From Methanosphaera sp. WGK6 (GTDB lineage: Archaea > Methanobacteriota > Methanobacteria > Methanobacteriales > Methanobacteriaceae), in the NCBI RefSeq assembly GCF_001729965.1, contig NZ_JRWK01000009.1, positions 1 to 64,000 of the forward strand: a stretch of 64,000 bases of DNA, given 5' to 3'. The number at the start of each line of letters is the position of its first letter. Position 1 is the first letter of the stretch. A program made the translations under genes and the position numbers. Shown piece by piece: positions 45,814 to 55,783 of this stretch. The notes below the pieces were generated by a model. That model searched no databases. It was not told the origin of the DNA and worked only from the letters and a program-made list of their open reading frames with translations.

Positions 45814-46965
45814 ATGAAACAATATAATCAAATTATTCTACTCATGGTACTTGGAACCTTTGGAATTCTAAGTACAGAACTAGGAATCATAGGAATACTG
45901 CCTCAAATTGCCCAGCACTTCAATATAACAATAGATCAAGCAGGACTATTTGTGAGTGTATTTGCAATTATAATTGCAATAACAAGTATATTCATACCAC
46001 TACTTGTAAGTAATCTTAACCGAAAATGGCTATTTTCAAGTGTATTACTAGTATTTGCAATAACATCACTAATAAGTGGATTTACAACCAACTTCTACAT
46101 AGGATTACTTTGTAGAATAATCCCTGCAATAATATATCCAGCATATTGTAGTTTAACATTTGCAGTAGTAGAAGAAATTGCACCACCAAGTGAAGTACAA
46201 ATGGGAATAAGTAAAGTACTCATGGGAGTTAGTGCAGGAAGTATTATTGGAGTTCCAATAACTACATTCTTTGCAACAACAATTGGATACACTGCAGCAA
46301 TGATTTGGTTTGCAATTATTAATATAATAGCAGCTATTGCAACAATGATATTCTTCCCAGATATGAAAGGTACTGTTATGACTCATAGTTCACAGATAAA
46401 ATCTGCTAAAACAAAACTATTCTACCTGTCATGTCTTGGAATAGTAATTCTTGTAACTGGTGTATGTATATCCTACAGTTATATGTCTGAATTTCTACAA
46501 TCAGTAACACAGATATATGATACAACACTTACATTAACATTATTCTTGTTTGGTATAGCTTCTCTTATTGGAACATGGACTGGTGGAAAACTTCTTACGA
46601 AAAGTCCGGATAAAACCGTTGTAATCTATCCAGTACTATTTAGTATAATATTACTCATGCTTTACATATATGGTCATGTTACAATACCAACCATTATTTT
46701 TATGATACTTTGGGGAGCATTTGATGGTGTTCTTAATAATATCATGCAATATTGGGTTGTATCAGCAGCACCACAAGCACCCGAATTTGCTAATGGAATG
46801 TACTTTAGTATGCTGAATATTGGTATAACCATTGGTACAAGTATTGGTGGTGTATTGATTATGAACTATGGTACTATGTCTATATTCATAGGATCAGTTA
46901 TTATTCTATTATTCTCAGATATATTCCTATATATGAGAGTAAGACTGTATGAAAATATCATATAA
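45814..46965 (+). CDS. MFS transporter
   Basis: 383 aa, 12 predicted helices. ELGIIGILPQIAQHFNITID is the TM1-2 motif of the AraJ/drug-efflux group, followed by LNRKWLF (motif A loop) and IYPAYCSLTFAVVEEIAPPS with GISKVLMGVSAGSIIGVPI. It probably exports sugars or drugs. ATG 45814 lacks a strong SD; GTTTATATGC 30-45 nt upstream looks like a TATA box, so a nearly leaderless transcript is possible. Confidence 0.88.
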   Translation: MKQYNQIILLMVLGTFGILSTELGIIGILPQIAQHFNITIDQAGLFVSVFAIIIAITSIFIPLLVSNLNRKWLFSSVLLVFAITSLISGFTTNFYIGLLCRIIPAIIYPAYCSLTFAVVEEIAPPSEVQMGISKVLMGVSAGSIIGVPITTFFATTIGYTAAMIWFAIINIIAAIATMIFFPDMKGTVMTHSSQIKSAKTKLFYLSCLGIVILVTGVCISYSYMSEFLQSVTQIYDTTLTLTLFLFGIASLIGTWTGGKLLTKSPDKTVVIYPVLFSIILLMLYIYGHVTIPTIIFMILWGAFDGVLNNIMQYWVVSAAPQAPEFANGMYFSMLNIGITIGTSIGGVLIMNYGTMSIFIGSVIILLFSDIFLYMRVRLYENII

Positions 46966-47146
46966 TAAAAGATGATTGTATGAATTTCATCTCATCCTCT
47001 TTTTTATATCCTTTTAGGAAATTATTACTTTTAACTTAGTTTTCACATTTTTTTTAATAAAAACATTTATAAGTAATAGTAATAAAAATATTAATTAAAG
47101 TATTAATAATACTTTTTTGAAAATAATTATTACTTTGGTGATATTT

Positions 47147-47350
47147 ATGATTAATGCAGAAATAATAAGACAATATATTAAAAATAAAGACCCTATAAGC
47201 GAAGAAGACCTTATAAAAATAATATACTATGATAGTCCAGCATCGTTAACAAAAACAGAGATAAAATCTGTGCTAAATCAACTAGTTAAGGAGGATAAAA
47301 TATTATTAACACATGAAAATGGTATAGCCACATATAATTATATTAAATAG
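47147..47350 (+). CDS. Small hypothetical, winged-helix-like
   Basis: 67 aa from ATG 47147 (GGTGAT 5 nt upstream); the longer frame to 47117 is unsupported. Helix-helix-strand order in PISEEDLIKIIYYDSPASLT, KTEIKSVLNQLVKEDKILLT and HENGIATYNY is what a minimal winged helix would show. A DNA-binding role is inferred only from this pattern. Confidence 0.6.
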   Translation: MINAEIIRQYIKNKDPISEEDLIKIIYYDSPASLTKTEIKSVLNQLVKEDKILLTHENGIATYNYIK

Positions 47351-47502
47351 AAAAAAGCCTATTTAGAAAAAATAACCTCCATTCCACATATCTCCCTATA
47401 ATATAAATAAAGAATGTTCGCTAAAAATAAATTTATTCCCATAATTCTTATTTAAAATAGAATTAATATTAACTCTTTTCAAAAGTTAATTTTGAAGTTT
47501 AG

Positions 47503-47660
47503 TTAACGAGTCTCGGCCAAAAGTCATAACTGTAAGAGTATTCTCATATTTCAAAGTTCATTTTAAATGTGAACTAACTGATAAATGAATAGGCCATTTT
47601 AATCAGAAATATTATTTACTCATTAAATTCAAAAAGTAGTTTTGACCGACACTCTAACCT
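47503..47660. mobile_element. MITE-like element with imperfect terminal inverted repeats
   Basis: Left arm 47503-47525 (GTTAACGAGTCTCGG then CCAAAAGT) and right arm 47637-47660 (reverse complement GGTTAGAGTGTCGGTC then AAAACTAC) match over about 21 positions with a 2-nt gap. The 158-bp element has no coding frame and an internal palindrome AGTTCA...TGAACT. A clear target duplication is not visible. No second copy in the window and no transposase. Confidence 0.5.
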
Positions 47661-47690
47661 AGAAAAAATTAAAAATAATGGGAGTTTAAG

Positions 47691-48728
47691 TTATTTATTT
47701 TCAAAGAATTTATTTCTTGTTTCTACTATTGCTCTAATGTTTTGTGATGGTGAAAGTGGTGCAATCATACAACTTGGTAGTAATACATCTACTCCTTTTT
47801 CTAATGCTTCTGTTACATCTTCTTCTACTTCTTTTGGAGTTTTCATGAATAATGTGTCTGTTGTGGATATGTTTCCACATATTGCTGTGTCTGCTCCTAT
47901 GTCTTCTCGTACTTTTTTAGCATAGTTTATATCTACATCATCTGCTATGCTTATTCCATCATATCCCGCACTCATCATGTTTGCTATTTGTGCATTTGTA
48001 TCCCCACATATGTGTAATACTATTGGTATGTCTGTGGCTGCTGTTAAGTCTTCATGGAATGGTATGAGTAATTGTTCATAAATTTCTGGAGCTACTAGTT
48101 CTGGTGTTCCATTTGGTTCATATAATACTATTGCATCCATGCCTAGTTCATTGTATAATTCTATTTGTTCTATTAATCCATCATTTATTGCATCTAATGC
48201 ATCTTCTACTACATAGTAGTCTTTTGATAGTTTTTTAAGAATTCCTTCTATTCCTAGACATTGTCCTAGTACTGTTAGTGGTCCACTCATTGCTCCAACT
48301 ATTGGTATGTCTTGGTCTCCATATTCTTCTTGGAGTATTCCTGTTGCTTCTATTAGTGCTGGAAAACGTGCATTGTGTATGTAATCATCCGGCATTTCAA
48401 AGTCTTCTACACTGTCAAATGGTGCGTGAGTTATTGATGATGAGTTGTCATGGTCTGTTAGTGCTACGTCACATCCTATTGCATCTGCTTCAAATCCTAG
48501 GTCAAATGGTAGTACCATGCTTTCTAGTCCTACATATCTGTATGCTGATGATGCTATTTTTGCCATTTGTTCAGCGTCAGTATGTCCTGTTGGAAATCGT
48601 ACCCCATCTTTTTCCATAAGTTCTGTCATACATGTTGCTGGAAATGATCCTGCTGGTGTTATTTCTGATTCATTTTTTGTTAAAGCATTTATTAAATTGT
48701 CTTTTAAATTTATATCTTCTATATTCAT
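47691..48728 (-). CDS. mtaA: Methylcobamide:coenzyme M methyltransferase, MtaA family
   Basis: 345 aa. A UroD-fold methyltransferase with the zinc site His239-x-Cys241 (VLHICGDT) and Cys320 (LLPSCMIAPLSP), and the N-terminal LIDALT-like start. MtaA moves the methyl group from the methylated corrinoid protein MtaC to coenzyme M in methanol-dependent methanogenesis. GGTGAATCA precedes the ATG. mtaB/mtaC are not in the window, so this copy is unlinked; MtbA-like specificity for methylamines cannot be excluded. Confidence 0.82.
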   Translation of the reverse strand: MNIEDINLKDNLINALTKNESEITPAGSFPATCMTELMEKDGVRFPTGHTDAEQMAKIASSAYRYVGLESMVLPFDLGFEADAIGCDVALTDHDNSSSITHAPFDSVEDFEMPDDYIHNARFPALIEATGILQEEYGDQDIPIVGAMSGPLTVLGQCLGIEGILKKLSKDYYVVEDALDAINDGLIEQIELYNELGMDAIVLYEPNGTPELVAPEIYEQLLIPFHEDLTAATDIPIVLHICGDTNAQIANMMSAGYDGISIADDVDINYAKKVREDIGADTAICGNISTTDTLFMKTPKEVEEDVTEALEKGVDVLLPSCMIAPLSPSQNIRAIVETRNKFFENK

Positions 48729-49028
48729 TGATTCACCTTTATTTTATTTAAATATGTGATTTGTAATTATATATTTTTTTAAATAATGTAATAACCAAAA
48801 ATTTTGCTTGTTTTGATTAAATTATAGGATTAGCTTGGTTTAATTATATACTTTTATAAAATATAACAATTGTTATAATTCCTAATATACTCTATACTTA
48901 GAAGACATTAATAAATATTTAGGAATATACTTTAAAAAAAATATTAAAAATTACAATACTTTCATTAATAGTTCAATCATATTAGAACTTATGAAAATAT
49001 CATAAAAAAAGAAAGTTAAAAAAAACAA
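48729..49028. other. Intergenic region upstream of mtaA
   Basis: About 300 bp, AT-rich, between two leftward genes. It should hold the mtaA promoter. No repeat, RNA or coding frame was recognised. Confidence 0.35.
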
Positions 49029-49691
49029 CTAAAATTCTAAATTATCAACATTAACAACCAACTTCTCTGCAAGACTATATGTTTTACTCATAGGCTCATA
49101 AGAAAATGTTTCATATACCAGTACAGGTATCCCCGAATCATTTATAGGAATAGTTATAAACTCAGGACTTGTACGATACTCAGGAGCATAATACTCAATA
49201 TCATCCATATTAGAAAGTAAAATATTCATGAATTTCTCAGAATTCTCATCAAAGCCAGGTGCAAAAAGAAAATTAGTCTTCTCATACTTACCAGGACCTC
49301 TAAGACCCTTATTAGCATGAACATCCATCACAAAGGTATACTTATTATCAATTACATGTTGTGCTATAAATTCCCGTGCAAGTAATTGTCCACTCATACG
49401 ACCCTCAGTTGCCTCATCTACCTCATAAACATCAGTATTATAAATATAATAGCAATAATTAAGTTCACTAGACTTATCAAGTACTGTTTCAAATAAAGCT
49501 CTATGAGACTTACTCTCAAGGGGATGCATACCAATAAGATAAGCTATTTTCACACAAGAATCCTTATTTCCATAGGGTCCATGAATATGCACAGTTCCTA
49601 ACTCATTTTCTCCAAGTAATATACCATCATACTCTTCTGATTTTACTTTTGCAAGACTTGTTGGTTCTTCAGGATAATCTTCATCAAACAT
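49029..49691 (-). CDS. M14/AstE-like zinc carboxypeptidase-fold protein
   Basis: 220 aa. The zinc ligands look like IGMHPLESKSH (HxxE) and FVMDVHANKG (His), as in M14 peptidases and succinylglutamate desuccinylases, with a possible catalytic Glu in VYETFSYEP. The protein is short for the family and has no signal peptide. GGAG lies 8 nt before the ATG. Substrate unknown. Confidence 0.6.
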   Translation of the reverse strand: MFDEDYPEEPTSLAKVKSEEYDGILLGENELGTVHIHGPYGNKDSCVKIAYLIGMHPLESKSHRALFETVLDKSSELNYCYYIYNTDVYEVDEATEGRMSGQLLAREFIAQHVIDNKYTFVMDVHANKGLRGPGKYEKTNFLFAPGFDENSEKFMNILLSNMDDIEYYAPEYRTSPEFITIPINDSGIPVLVYETFSYEPMSKTYSLAEKLVVNVDNLEF

Positions 49692-49791
49692 TTATTTTTC
49701 TCCATACCTGTATCATAAATTACTACTTATAATATTATATATAAACATACTTCTTATAAAACCACACCTTAAAATTAAATTAGATAATACA

Positions 49792-49939
49792 ATGACCTTC
49801 TTCATAGAATTAAAAGAACAAGATAAAATACTAAAACAGAAATACAAATATAACACAACTCCACGAAGGAATTAGAAAATTAAAAGAAGATCTTTTCAAA
49901 ATTAAAAAAAATAGAATGATGAATATGAATACATATTGA
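49792..49939 (+). pseudogene. Possible small frameshifted gene remnant
   Basis: ATG 49792 opens MTFFIELKEQDKILKQKYKY up to TAG 49873. A second frame across the same end reads TQLHEGIRKLKEDLFKIKKN to TGA 49937. Joined by one shift they would give a coiled, charged protein of about 50 aa. No SD. Weak support. Confidence 0.3.
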
Positions 49940-49963
49940 ATGTATACTATTATCCACCTTTTT

Positions 49964-51817
49964 TCATGTTTTTATACTTACAGTAGTTGATTTATATTGA
50001 CTATTTTCCAGTGTTTTTATCAAATAACTAGTATTTCTTGGATAGATTCTATTTATTACCATATTTATTTTTCCATTTACCACATATTTGTTAGATATTA
50101 CTATTTTATTGTTAACTTTAATTGTTATTGCCGTGTTTAAAGTTACCTGTTTTCCATGATTATCATTTATTATTGCATTTATTATTGTTTTATTGTTCTT
50201 TTTTGTTATCTTAGTATTTGTTATCTTAGTTGTTGCTTTTTGTATTGTTAGAGACATTGTTATTATTGATGGCTTGTATTGTGTATCTCCATTGTATCTG
50301 ATTGTGAGATTTTTTTGTCCTGCTGTTGGAAATATAATAGGACATTGTACTTGTCCATTTTTCACTGTTTTTGTTGCTACTTTTTTTCCATGAATATATA
50401 TTGTTACTGTTCCATTTGATACTTTTTTGTTGTTTGCATCTTTTATTGTCATGTTTAATGTTATATTATTTCCTTTAACGGGTTTTATTTGTTTTAATGT
50501 CGTTGTTGTGTTTATTTTTTGTATATAGAGTGTTATTTTATTTACTGATGGATTATATTGTGTGTTTCCATTGTATCGGATTGTGAGATTTGTAGGTTGT
50601 GCTTTAGTAAATTGGGTGTTGTATTGTATCTTTCCATTTGTGATATTCTTGGTTATTGTTTTTTTACCATTAATGTAGCATGTAACTGTTCCACTTGAAA
50701 CTAGTTTTCCATTATAATCTATTATTATAGCATGTAGTGTTGTAGTTGTGTCTTTTACTGGGTTTGTTCTAGTTATCTTTGTTGTTGTGTTTATTTTTTG
50801 TATATGGAGTGTTATTTTATCTACTGATGCTTGGTGGTTGTTATCACCATTATATCTGATTGTTAGGTTTCTTAGTCTTGCTGTGTCAAATGTTTTATTG
50901 TATTTTACTTCCCCATTTTTTACTGTTTTTGTTGTTTCTTTTACTCCATTTATGTAGTATGTGGCTGTTCCATTATTTATTTTGTTTCCATATTGATCTT
51001 TTATTATGGCATGTAGTGTTGTGGTTGTATCTTTTACTGGGTTTACTTTTGTTATTATTGTTTTTGTTGTTTGTTTTGTTACTTGTATTGTTTTAGTAAT
51101 TGTACTTGTCTTGTATTGTGTGTTTCCATGATATGTTACTTGTATAATATGATTTCCTGTTTTATTGAATTGGTATTTGAGTATTGTTTGTCCGTGTTCT
51201 ATTTGTGTGTTTAATTCTTTTTTATCTATTTTTATCTGTGTTGTACCATTTTCTATATGGTTTTTGTATGTGTCCTGGTAGTTTATTGTTATTGTTGTAG
51301 TAGTTTGTGTTGTTGTGTTTGTTGGTGTTATTATCATGTTTATTGTGGGTCGTGGATCTATTATATTTACTTGGAATTGTTGTATTCCATCATAGTAGTT
51401 ATCTGTATTATCATGATATATGGCTGTTATATTGTATGGCTGTGTTTTGTTGAATTTGTATTGAAGTATTGTTATTCCCTTTTTTACATTATTTGTTATT
51501 TTTGTGTTGTTGTTTATTGTGTATGTTACTTGTCCTGTATTTACTGGTCTTTTGTATTGGCTTGTTATTTGTAGTGTTATATTACTTGTCTTGTTTACTT
51601 GTGTTACTAGTTTTCCTGTTATTATATTTACATATTCTTTATTTGTGTTTTTCATTGTTTTTGTATTTATTTGTGTTGTATCATGTTGTGTATTATTTAT
51701 TTCATGATTGTTCTTTAGTTGTGTGTTATTTGTTATATTTGTACTGTTTACTGTGGTTATACTTGTTATAAGTAATATTAATAGTAGTAATAGTAGAATA
51801 TATTTTTTAGATATCAT
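49964..51817 (-). CDS. Ig-repeat adhesin-like protein
   Basis: 617 aa. Signal peptide KKYILLLLLLILLITSITTV, then a Thr/Asn-rich segment and about six Ig-like repeats of 85-90 aa. Three central ones are nearly the same, with PVKDTTTTLHAII, GTATYYINGK and NLTIRYNGD in each. The last repeat is truncated and there is no C-terminal membrane anchor, so attachment would be non-covalent. The GGAAGATAAA SD fits the ATG. The 5' leader has a hairpin (51852-51904) and a shared upstream element (51921-51942). Confidence 0.8.
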   Translation of the reverse strand: MISKKYILLLLLLILLITSITTVNSTNITNNTQLKNNHEINNTQHDTTQINTKTMKNTNKEYVNIITGKLVTQVNKTSNITLQITSQYKRPVNTGQVTYTINNNTKITNNVKKGITILQYKFNKTQPYNITAIYHDNTDNYYDGIQQFQVNIIDPRPTINMIITPTNTTTQTTTTITINYQDTYKNHIENGTTQIKIDKKELNTQIEHGQTILKYQFNKTGNHIIQVTYHGNTQYKTSTITKTIQVTKQTTKTIITKVNPVKDTTTTLHAIIKDQYGNKINNGTATYYINGVKETTKTVKNGEVKYNKTFDTARLRNLTIRYNGDNNHQASVDKITLHIQKINTTTKITRTNPVKDTTTTLHAIIIDYNGKLVSSGTVTCYINGKKTITKNITNGKIQYNTQFTKAQPTNLTIRYNGNTQYNPSVNKITLYIQKINTTTTLKQIKPVKGNNITLNMTIKDANNKKVSNGTVTIYIHGKKVATKTVKNGQVQCPIIFPTAGQKNLTIRYNGDTQYKPSIITMSLTIQKATTKITNTKITKKNNKTIINAIINDNHGKQVTLNTAITIKVNNKIVISNKYVVNGKINMVINRIYPRNTSYLIKTLENSQYKSTTVSIKT

Positions 51818-51851
51818 TTTATCTTCCTGTCTTTTATTTTTATAGAATATA

Positions 51852-51904
51852 TGAGGGACTTGATTTTAAGTGTATGACAGCTGAAACTAAGTTCTTGTCC
51901 CTCA
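51852..51904 (-). promoter_or_regulatory. 5' leader hairpin of the adhesin gene
   Basis: TGAGGGAC at 51852-51859 and GTCCCTCA at 51897-51904 are perfect inverted arms around a 37-nt loop. It lies 35-87 nt upstream of the ATG at 51817, downstream of the shared element, so it should be in the mRNA leader. The loop holds a second small dyad (CAGCTG). Confidence 0.5.
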
Positions 51905-51920
51905 GTTATATTATCTGTAT

Positions 51921-51942
51921 GATAGTAGCATACTAATAGAAA
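51921..51942 (-). promoter_or_regulatory. Shared upstream element, copy A
   Basis: Plus strand GATAGTAGCATACTAATAG plus AAA. Related to copies at 55731-55752 and 57751-57772; located 104 nt upstream of the ATG at 51817, just before an AT-rich stretch (GATAATATAA) that may be the TATA region. Confidence 0.55.
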
Positions 51943-51994
51943 AAAAAGGTTAGTAAAAAAAATAAAAGAAGGTGTTTATGGAGGATAAACGGGG

Positions 51995-54900
51995 TTATAT
52001 TACTTTTAGTGTTAAATGTTCTGCATTGGAGTAGTATTTGTTGTTTTCAAGTGCTTTTATTGTTATATCATATGTTCCAGTGTTTATGTTTGTTGGAAGT
52101 GTGTAGTTATATGTGAATTTACCATTGTTTGTTGTGATTGTAGTTAAGTTAATGTTTGCTAATTGTATATTGAGTATTGTGTTTGTTGTGATTAGTTTAT
52201 TGTAACGATTTGTTATATTTCCTATAATTACTATTTTTTTATTTGTATTTGTTGTAATCAGTGTATATGGAACATGTAGGAATTGATAGTCTTTAATTAG
52301 GGAGAGGGTTGTTGTTGAATTTCGTGCAGAGTAATTAGAACTTTCATCAATAACTAAAGTAAGAATATTTCCAGAGGATTTAAGATTATTGAATGTATAA
52401 TTATATTCTAGTTTTCCATTAGTTATACTTATATTTGATACTATTGTTTTATTATTGAGTAATAGTTTTGCTTTAAGTGTATTTGTTACTAGTTTATTAT
52501 TATAATCAGTTATTGTTGCATTAATTTGAGTAATACTTCCTATTACTAATTTTATGGACTTTAATTGTATTCGTAGTGCTGTTTTATATACTGTTATATT
52601 GTATGTTCTATTTGTTGTGTTGTATATGTTATCTCCTGTATATTTGTATGTTAAATTATGTTTTCCAGCAGTTAAGTTCATATTACATATATAATAGAAT
52701 TTTCCATTTTTAATACTTGTATTTGCTACTTTTATATTGTTAATGTATACTTCTATATTACCATTACTTGTGTTTATAACATTCCTTGTTATGCTATCTG
52801 TTATTGTACCATTGAATACTATGTTGTCTTTAAGATTTATGTACTTGTTACTTGAGGATATATATGTTCTTCTATTGTTTAAGGTCATATTTATTATACG
52901 AGATGAGCTTGCATAGTTCTCATTTCCATGATTTATAATATTTACTGCATATGAATTATTTATTAGCTTATCATGTAGTGTGTAATTATAACTTAATATA
53001 CCATTTATGAATTTTGTTGTGAATGAATCTATTATATTAGCTGTTGTTGTGTATATTTTTATTGTTGCTGTTGTATTTGTAGGTACTATTTTACTATTTG
53101 TATCATATAATGTTGTGTTAAATAGTACTGAATTTTGTTTATATGCCCATAAGTTTTTTTGATAAATTCTCGTGTATTGTCCTCCAACACGTAATATACA
53201 TGTAGCACTTGTTTCAAGGAAATTTGTACTATTTTGTGAGTAAATACTTAAATTATAATCCATAGTTGTAATGTTTGCTGGAATTGTATAGTTATAATAT
53301 AATATTCCCTTCTTGAATACTAGATTTGTTTTATAGTCTATTATTTTACCAGCATTATCTGTTATTTCTAGTTTTGCAGTTATATCTTCTGTGATATTTG
53401 TATTATAGCTTGTGATTGTTGTGTTTATTTGTATTGTTTTTGATTTTTGTGCATATATTGTAGTGTTTCCCGTGAATTTCATGTATGTTGTTCTATGATA
53501 TTCTGTTTTTGTTATTGTTGTAGTGTTTTGTGCTGAATTAAATATTTTTGTACCATTATATATTACTTTGATTGTGTAATTTCCTGCTTTATAGTTATAC
53601 ATGTTATATGTGAAGTTTACAGTATTACTTGTTAGATTTATACTACTTACACATAGTTTATCAACATATAATTGTACTTGTGACTTGTTTATTGTAGCAT
53701 AGTTTGTTGAGTATATGGATGCAGTTACTGTTAATGTACCATTTCTTCGAATACTTGAATATACTCGGATTGTAGTGTTAATTTTAGAGAATATATAGTT
53801 TTCATTATTATATGAGCTTTCTGCAAGTATACTAGTTCCATGATAGTTTATAGTTAAATTATATGCTTTTTCTGTTGTGATAGTGCTTGGTAGTTTTATT
53901 AATGCACTTCCATTAGTGACTGTTGAATTTATAGTTATATTGTTTAATGTTGCAGTTATTAATCCATTTACTGTTTTGTTCCATGCTCGTACTGTGGTGT
54001 TTATTATTATGTTTTCATTTTCATCTACTGTCCATGATCTAATGGTTGTTGTAGTACTTGTTTTTTGTACTGATAGATTTACTGTGCGTGTTGTGTTAAT
54101 AAATAGGTCGGTTCCAGTGTATTCTATTTTAAGGGTATGTTGACCTACTGTGAGTGTTGTTGGAATAATGTATTCTATACTTGCACTATTGTTTTGTACT
54201 AGTCTGCCACCAATTAGTATATCATCTATTGTAAAAAGCATTAGTCCATCATTTACTATTTCCTTGTTATTTGCATATACATATGCATATAAGCTTATTG
54301 TATCATTTACATATATTGTTCTATCATATCCATAGATGTATGTGCTTATTTTTCGTACATTAAGTGTTGTTTCAGCACTTTTACTAGTAAATACCATACT
54401 ATCATAGTATTCTGCGGATATATTATATGTTCCTTCAGTGAAATCTGTTAAATCAAGATAGTATCCTATTGTTGTCTGGTTTTGGTTTACTGCATAGTAT
54501 CCTGACTGGTTTAATTCATTTATTGTTGTTATTAAGTTATTATTAACATATATGTCTATTTTTCCATCTGTTACTGGGAATTGTGAAGTTATTGTAATAT
54601 ATATGTTGGATCCTGTGCTTTTATATCCATACATGTAGGGTATATACATGGATGTTGTAATTTTTGGTGGATATAGTGTGACGGAAATACTTGAATTTTT
54701 ATAGTTATCACTTGCCACATATTTTATGAGTACTTCTTTTTCATTGTAATTGTTGGGTATAATTATACTTGTTGTATTATTACTTGTTGCTATTATATTA
54801 TCTTTATAGTATGCTTCTAGTCTGCCAATTGTTATGTTGTTTTTATTTGTATCTTGTATTGTTGTTTTAACTTCAATCAGGTATTTATTAGTATAGTGTA

Positions 54901-55666
54901 CATATTTTATGTCATCTATTATTATGTTTGTATCTATATCTCCATTTAGGGGTATTATAACATCTAATTTATAAGAATCACTTGCATCTTCATAGTATGT
55001 GTTGTTGTCTGTGTATGTGTAATCTATTATTTTATTTGCATAGTTTCTACTAATTTCTATTGTTTGTGTATTATTTATGTTGAATTTTGTTATTTGTGTT
55101 CCTTCTGAGAATATAGTGATATTTCCATCATTTACTGGTATTATTTCATCATCCACTACTTCAAATGTTAATTGTATGTTATTATCTTGTGTTATTGTTG
55201 TGTTTGTTATGTAAATCATTGTAGTTTTTGGTATTATTGTAAGTGTTGCAGTGTCTTCAAGTTCTATATTTTCATTGTTGTATTTTATTTTTAGATTATA
55301 TTCTCCTGCTGGGTAATTGTATAGTTGGTCCTTACTATTCCATTCTATTGGTTCTACTCCATTGTTCAGGGTTTTATTTTTTATGTATGTGTTGTTTACG
55401 TATAATGATACTATTCCCTCGTTTACCTTGTTGTTATCTAGTTTGTAGTATATTTGTCCACCATATCTTGCTGTTGCTTCCTGGTTATCTACTTTTATTG
55501 TTGTGGCTGTTGTATTTTTTATTGTTTTGTTTAATTGTTTTACTGTATTTGTGTTATGACTTGTATTTTCTTGTATATCTGTTGTATTTTTAGCAGAGAT
55601 TGTTGTTAGCATATATAATGATAGTACTAATAGTATTATGGATATTACTAGTTTTTTATGTTTCAT
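51995..55666 (-). CDS. Giant Ig-repeat adhesin-like protein
   Basis: 1223 aa, the largest gene here. Signal peptide KLVISIILLVLSLYMLTTISA, then about eleven Ig-like domains of roughly 95-110 aa, more divergent from each other than in the 617-aa neighbour, with many N-x-S/T sequons and strands such as VSLYVNNTYI, GTLTVTASIY and HNLTYKYTGD. No C-terminal anchor or sorting motif. TGAGGTGA precedes the ATG. Expected at the cell surface, mediating adhesion. It carries the shared element 65 nt upstream and lies downstream of the ATPase-like cluster. Confidence 0.82.
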   Translation of the reverse strand: MKHKKLVISIILLVLSLYMLTTISAKNTTDIQENTSHNTNTVKQLNKTIKNTTATTIKVDNQEATARYGGQIYYKLDNNKVNEGIVSLYVNNTYIKNKTLNNGVEPIEWNSKDQLYNYPAGEYNLKIKYNNENIELEDTATLTIIPKTTMIYITNTTITQDNNIQLTFEVVDDEIIPVNDGNITIFSEGTQITKFNINNTQTIEISRNYANKIIDYTYTDNNTYYEDASDSYKLDVIIPLNGDIDTNIIIDDIKYVHYTNKYLIEVKTTIQDTNKNNITIGRLEAYYKDNIIATSNNTTSIIIPNNYNEKEVLIKYVASDNYKNSSISVTLYPPKITTSMYIPYMYGYKSTGSNIYITITSQFPVTDGKIDIYVNNNLITTINELNQSGYYAVNQNQTTIGYYLDLTDFTEGTYNISAEYYDSMVFTSKSAETTLNVRKISTYIYGYDRTIYVNDTISLYAYVYANNKEIVNDGLMLFTIDDILIGGRLVQNNSASIEYIIPTTLTVGQHTLKIEYTGTDLFINTTRTVNLSVQKTSTTTTIRSWTVDENENIIINTTVRAWNKTVNGLITATLNNITINSTVTNGSALIKLPSTITTEKAYNLTINYHGTSILAESSYNNENYIFSKINTTIRVYSSIRRNGTLTVTASIYSTNYATINKSQVQLYVDKLCVSSINLTSNTVNFTYNMYNYKAGNYTIKVIYNGTKIFNSAQNTTTITKTEYHRTTYMKFTGNTTIYAQKSKTIQINTTITSYNTNITEDITAKLEITDNAGKIIDYKTNLVFKKGILYYNYTIPANITTMDYNLSIYSQNSTNFLETSATCILRVGGQYTRIYQKNLWAYKQNSVLFNTTLYDTNSKIVPTNTTATIKIYTTTANIIDSFTTKFINGILSYNYTLHDKLINNSYAVNIINHGNENYASSSRIINMTLNNRRTYISSSNKYINLKDNIVFNGTITDSITRNVINTSNGNIEVYINNIKVANTSIKNGKFYYICNMNLTAGKHNLTYKYTGDNIYNTTNRTYNITVYKTALRIQLKSIKLVIGSITQINATITDYNNKLVTNTLKAKLLLNNKTIVSNISITNGKLEYNYTFNNLKSSGNILTLVIDESSNYSARNSTTTLSLIKDYQFLHVPYTLITTNTNKKIVIIGNITNRYNKLITTNTILNIQLANINLTTITTNNGKFTYNYTLPTNINTGTYDITIKALENNKYYSNAEHLTLKVI

Positions 55667-55730
55667 TGTTTTTCACCTCACTTATTATAAGTATTCTGCT
55701 TTTTGAATACTTGTATTATATTTATAGTGT

Positions 55731-55752
55731 GATGGTGGCAAACTACTAGAAA
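55731..55752 (-). promoter_or_regulatory. Shared upstream element, copy B
   Basis: Plus strand GATGGTGGCAAACTACTAG plus AAA. On the coding strand it is followed by CACACTATAAATATAATAC, a good TATA box, so it sits in the position of an activator or BRE-proximal site for the 1223-aa adhesin. Confidence 0.6.
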
Positions 55753-55783
55753 AAAAATAATAAAAATTAGGATGGATTTGAGT

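Noticed and set aside
50860-51771. Plus-strand hydrophobic frames opposite the 617-aa adhesin
   Set aside because: Shadows of ACA/AAT/ATA-rich coding DNA; low-complexity Leu/Cys/Tyr strings without start signals.
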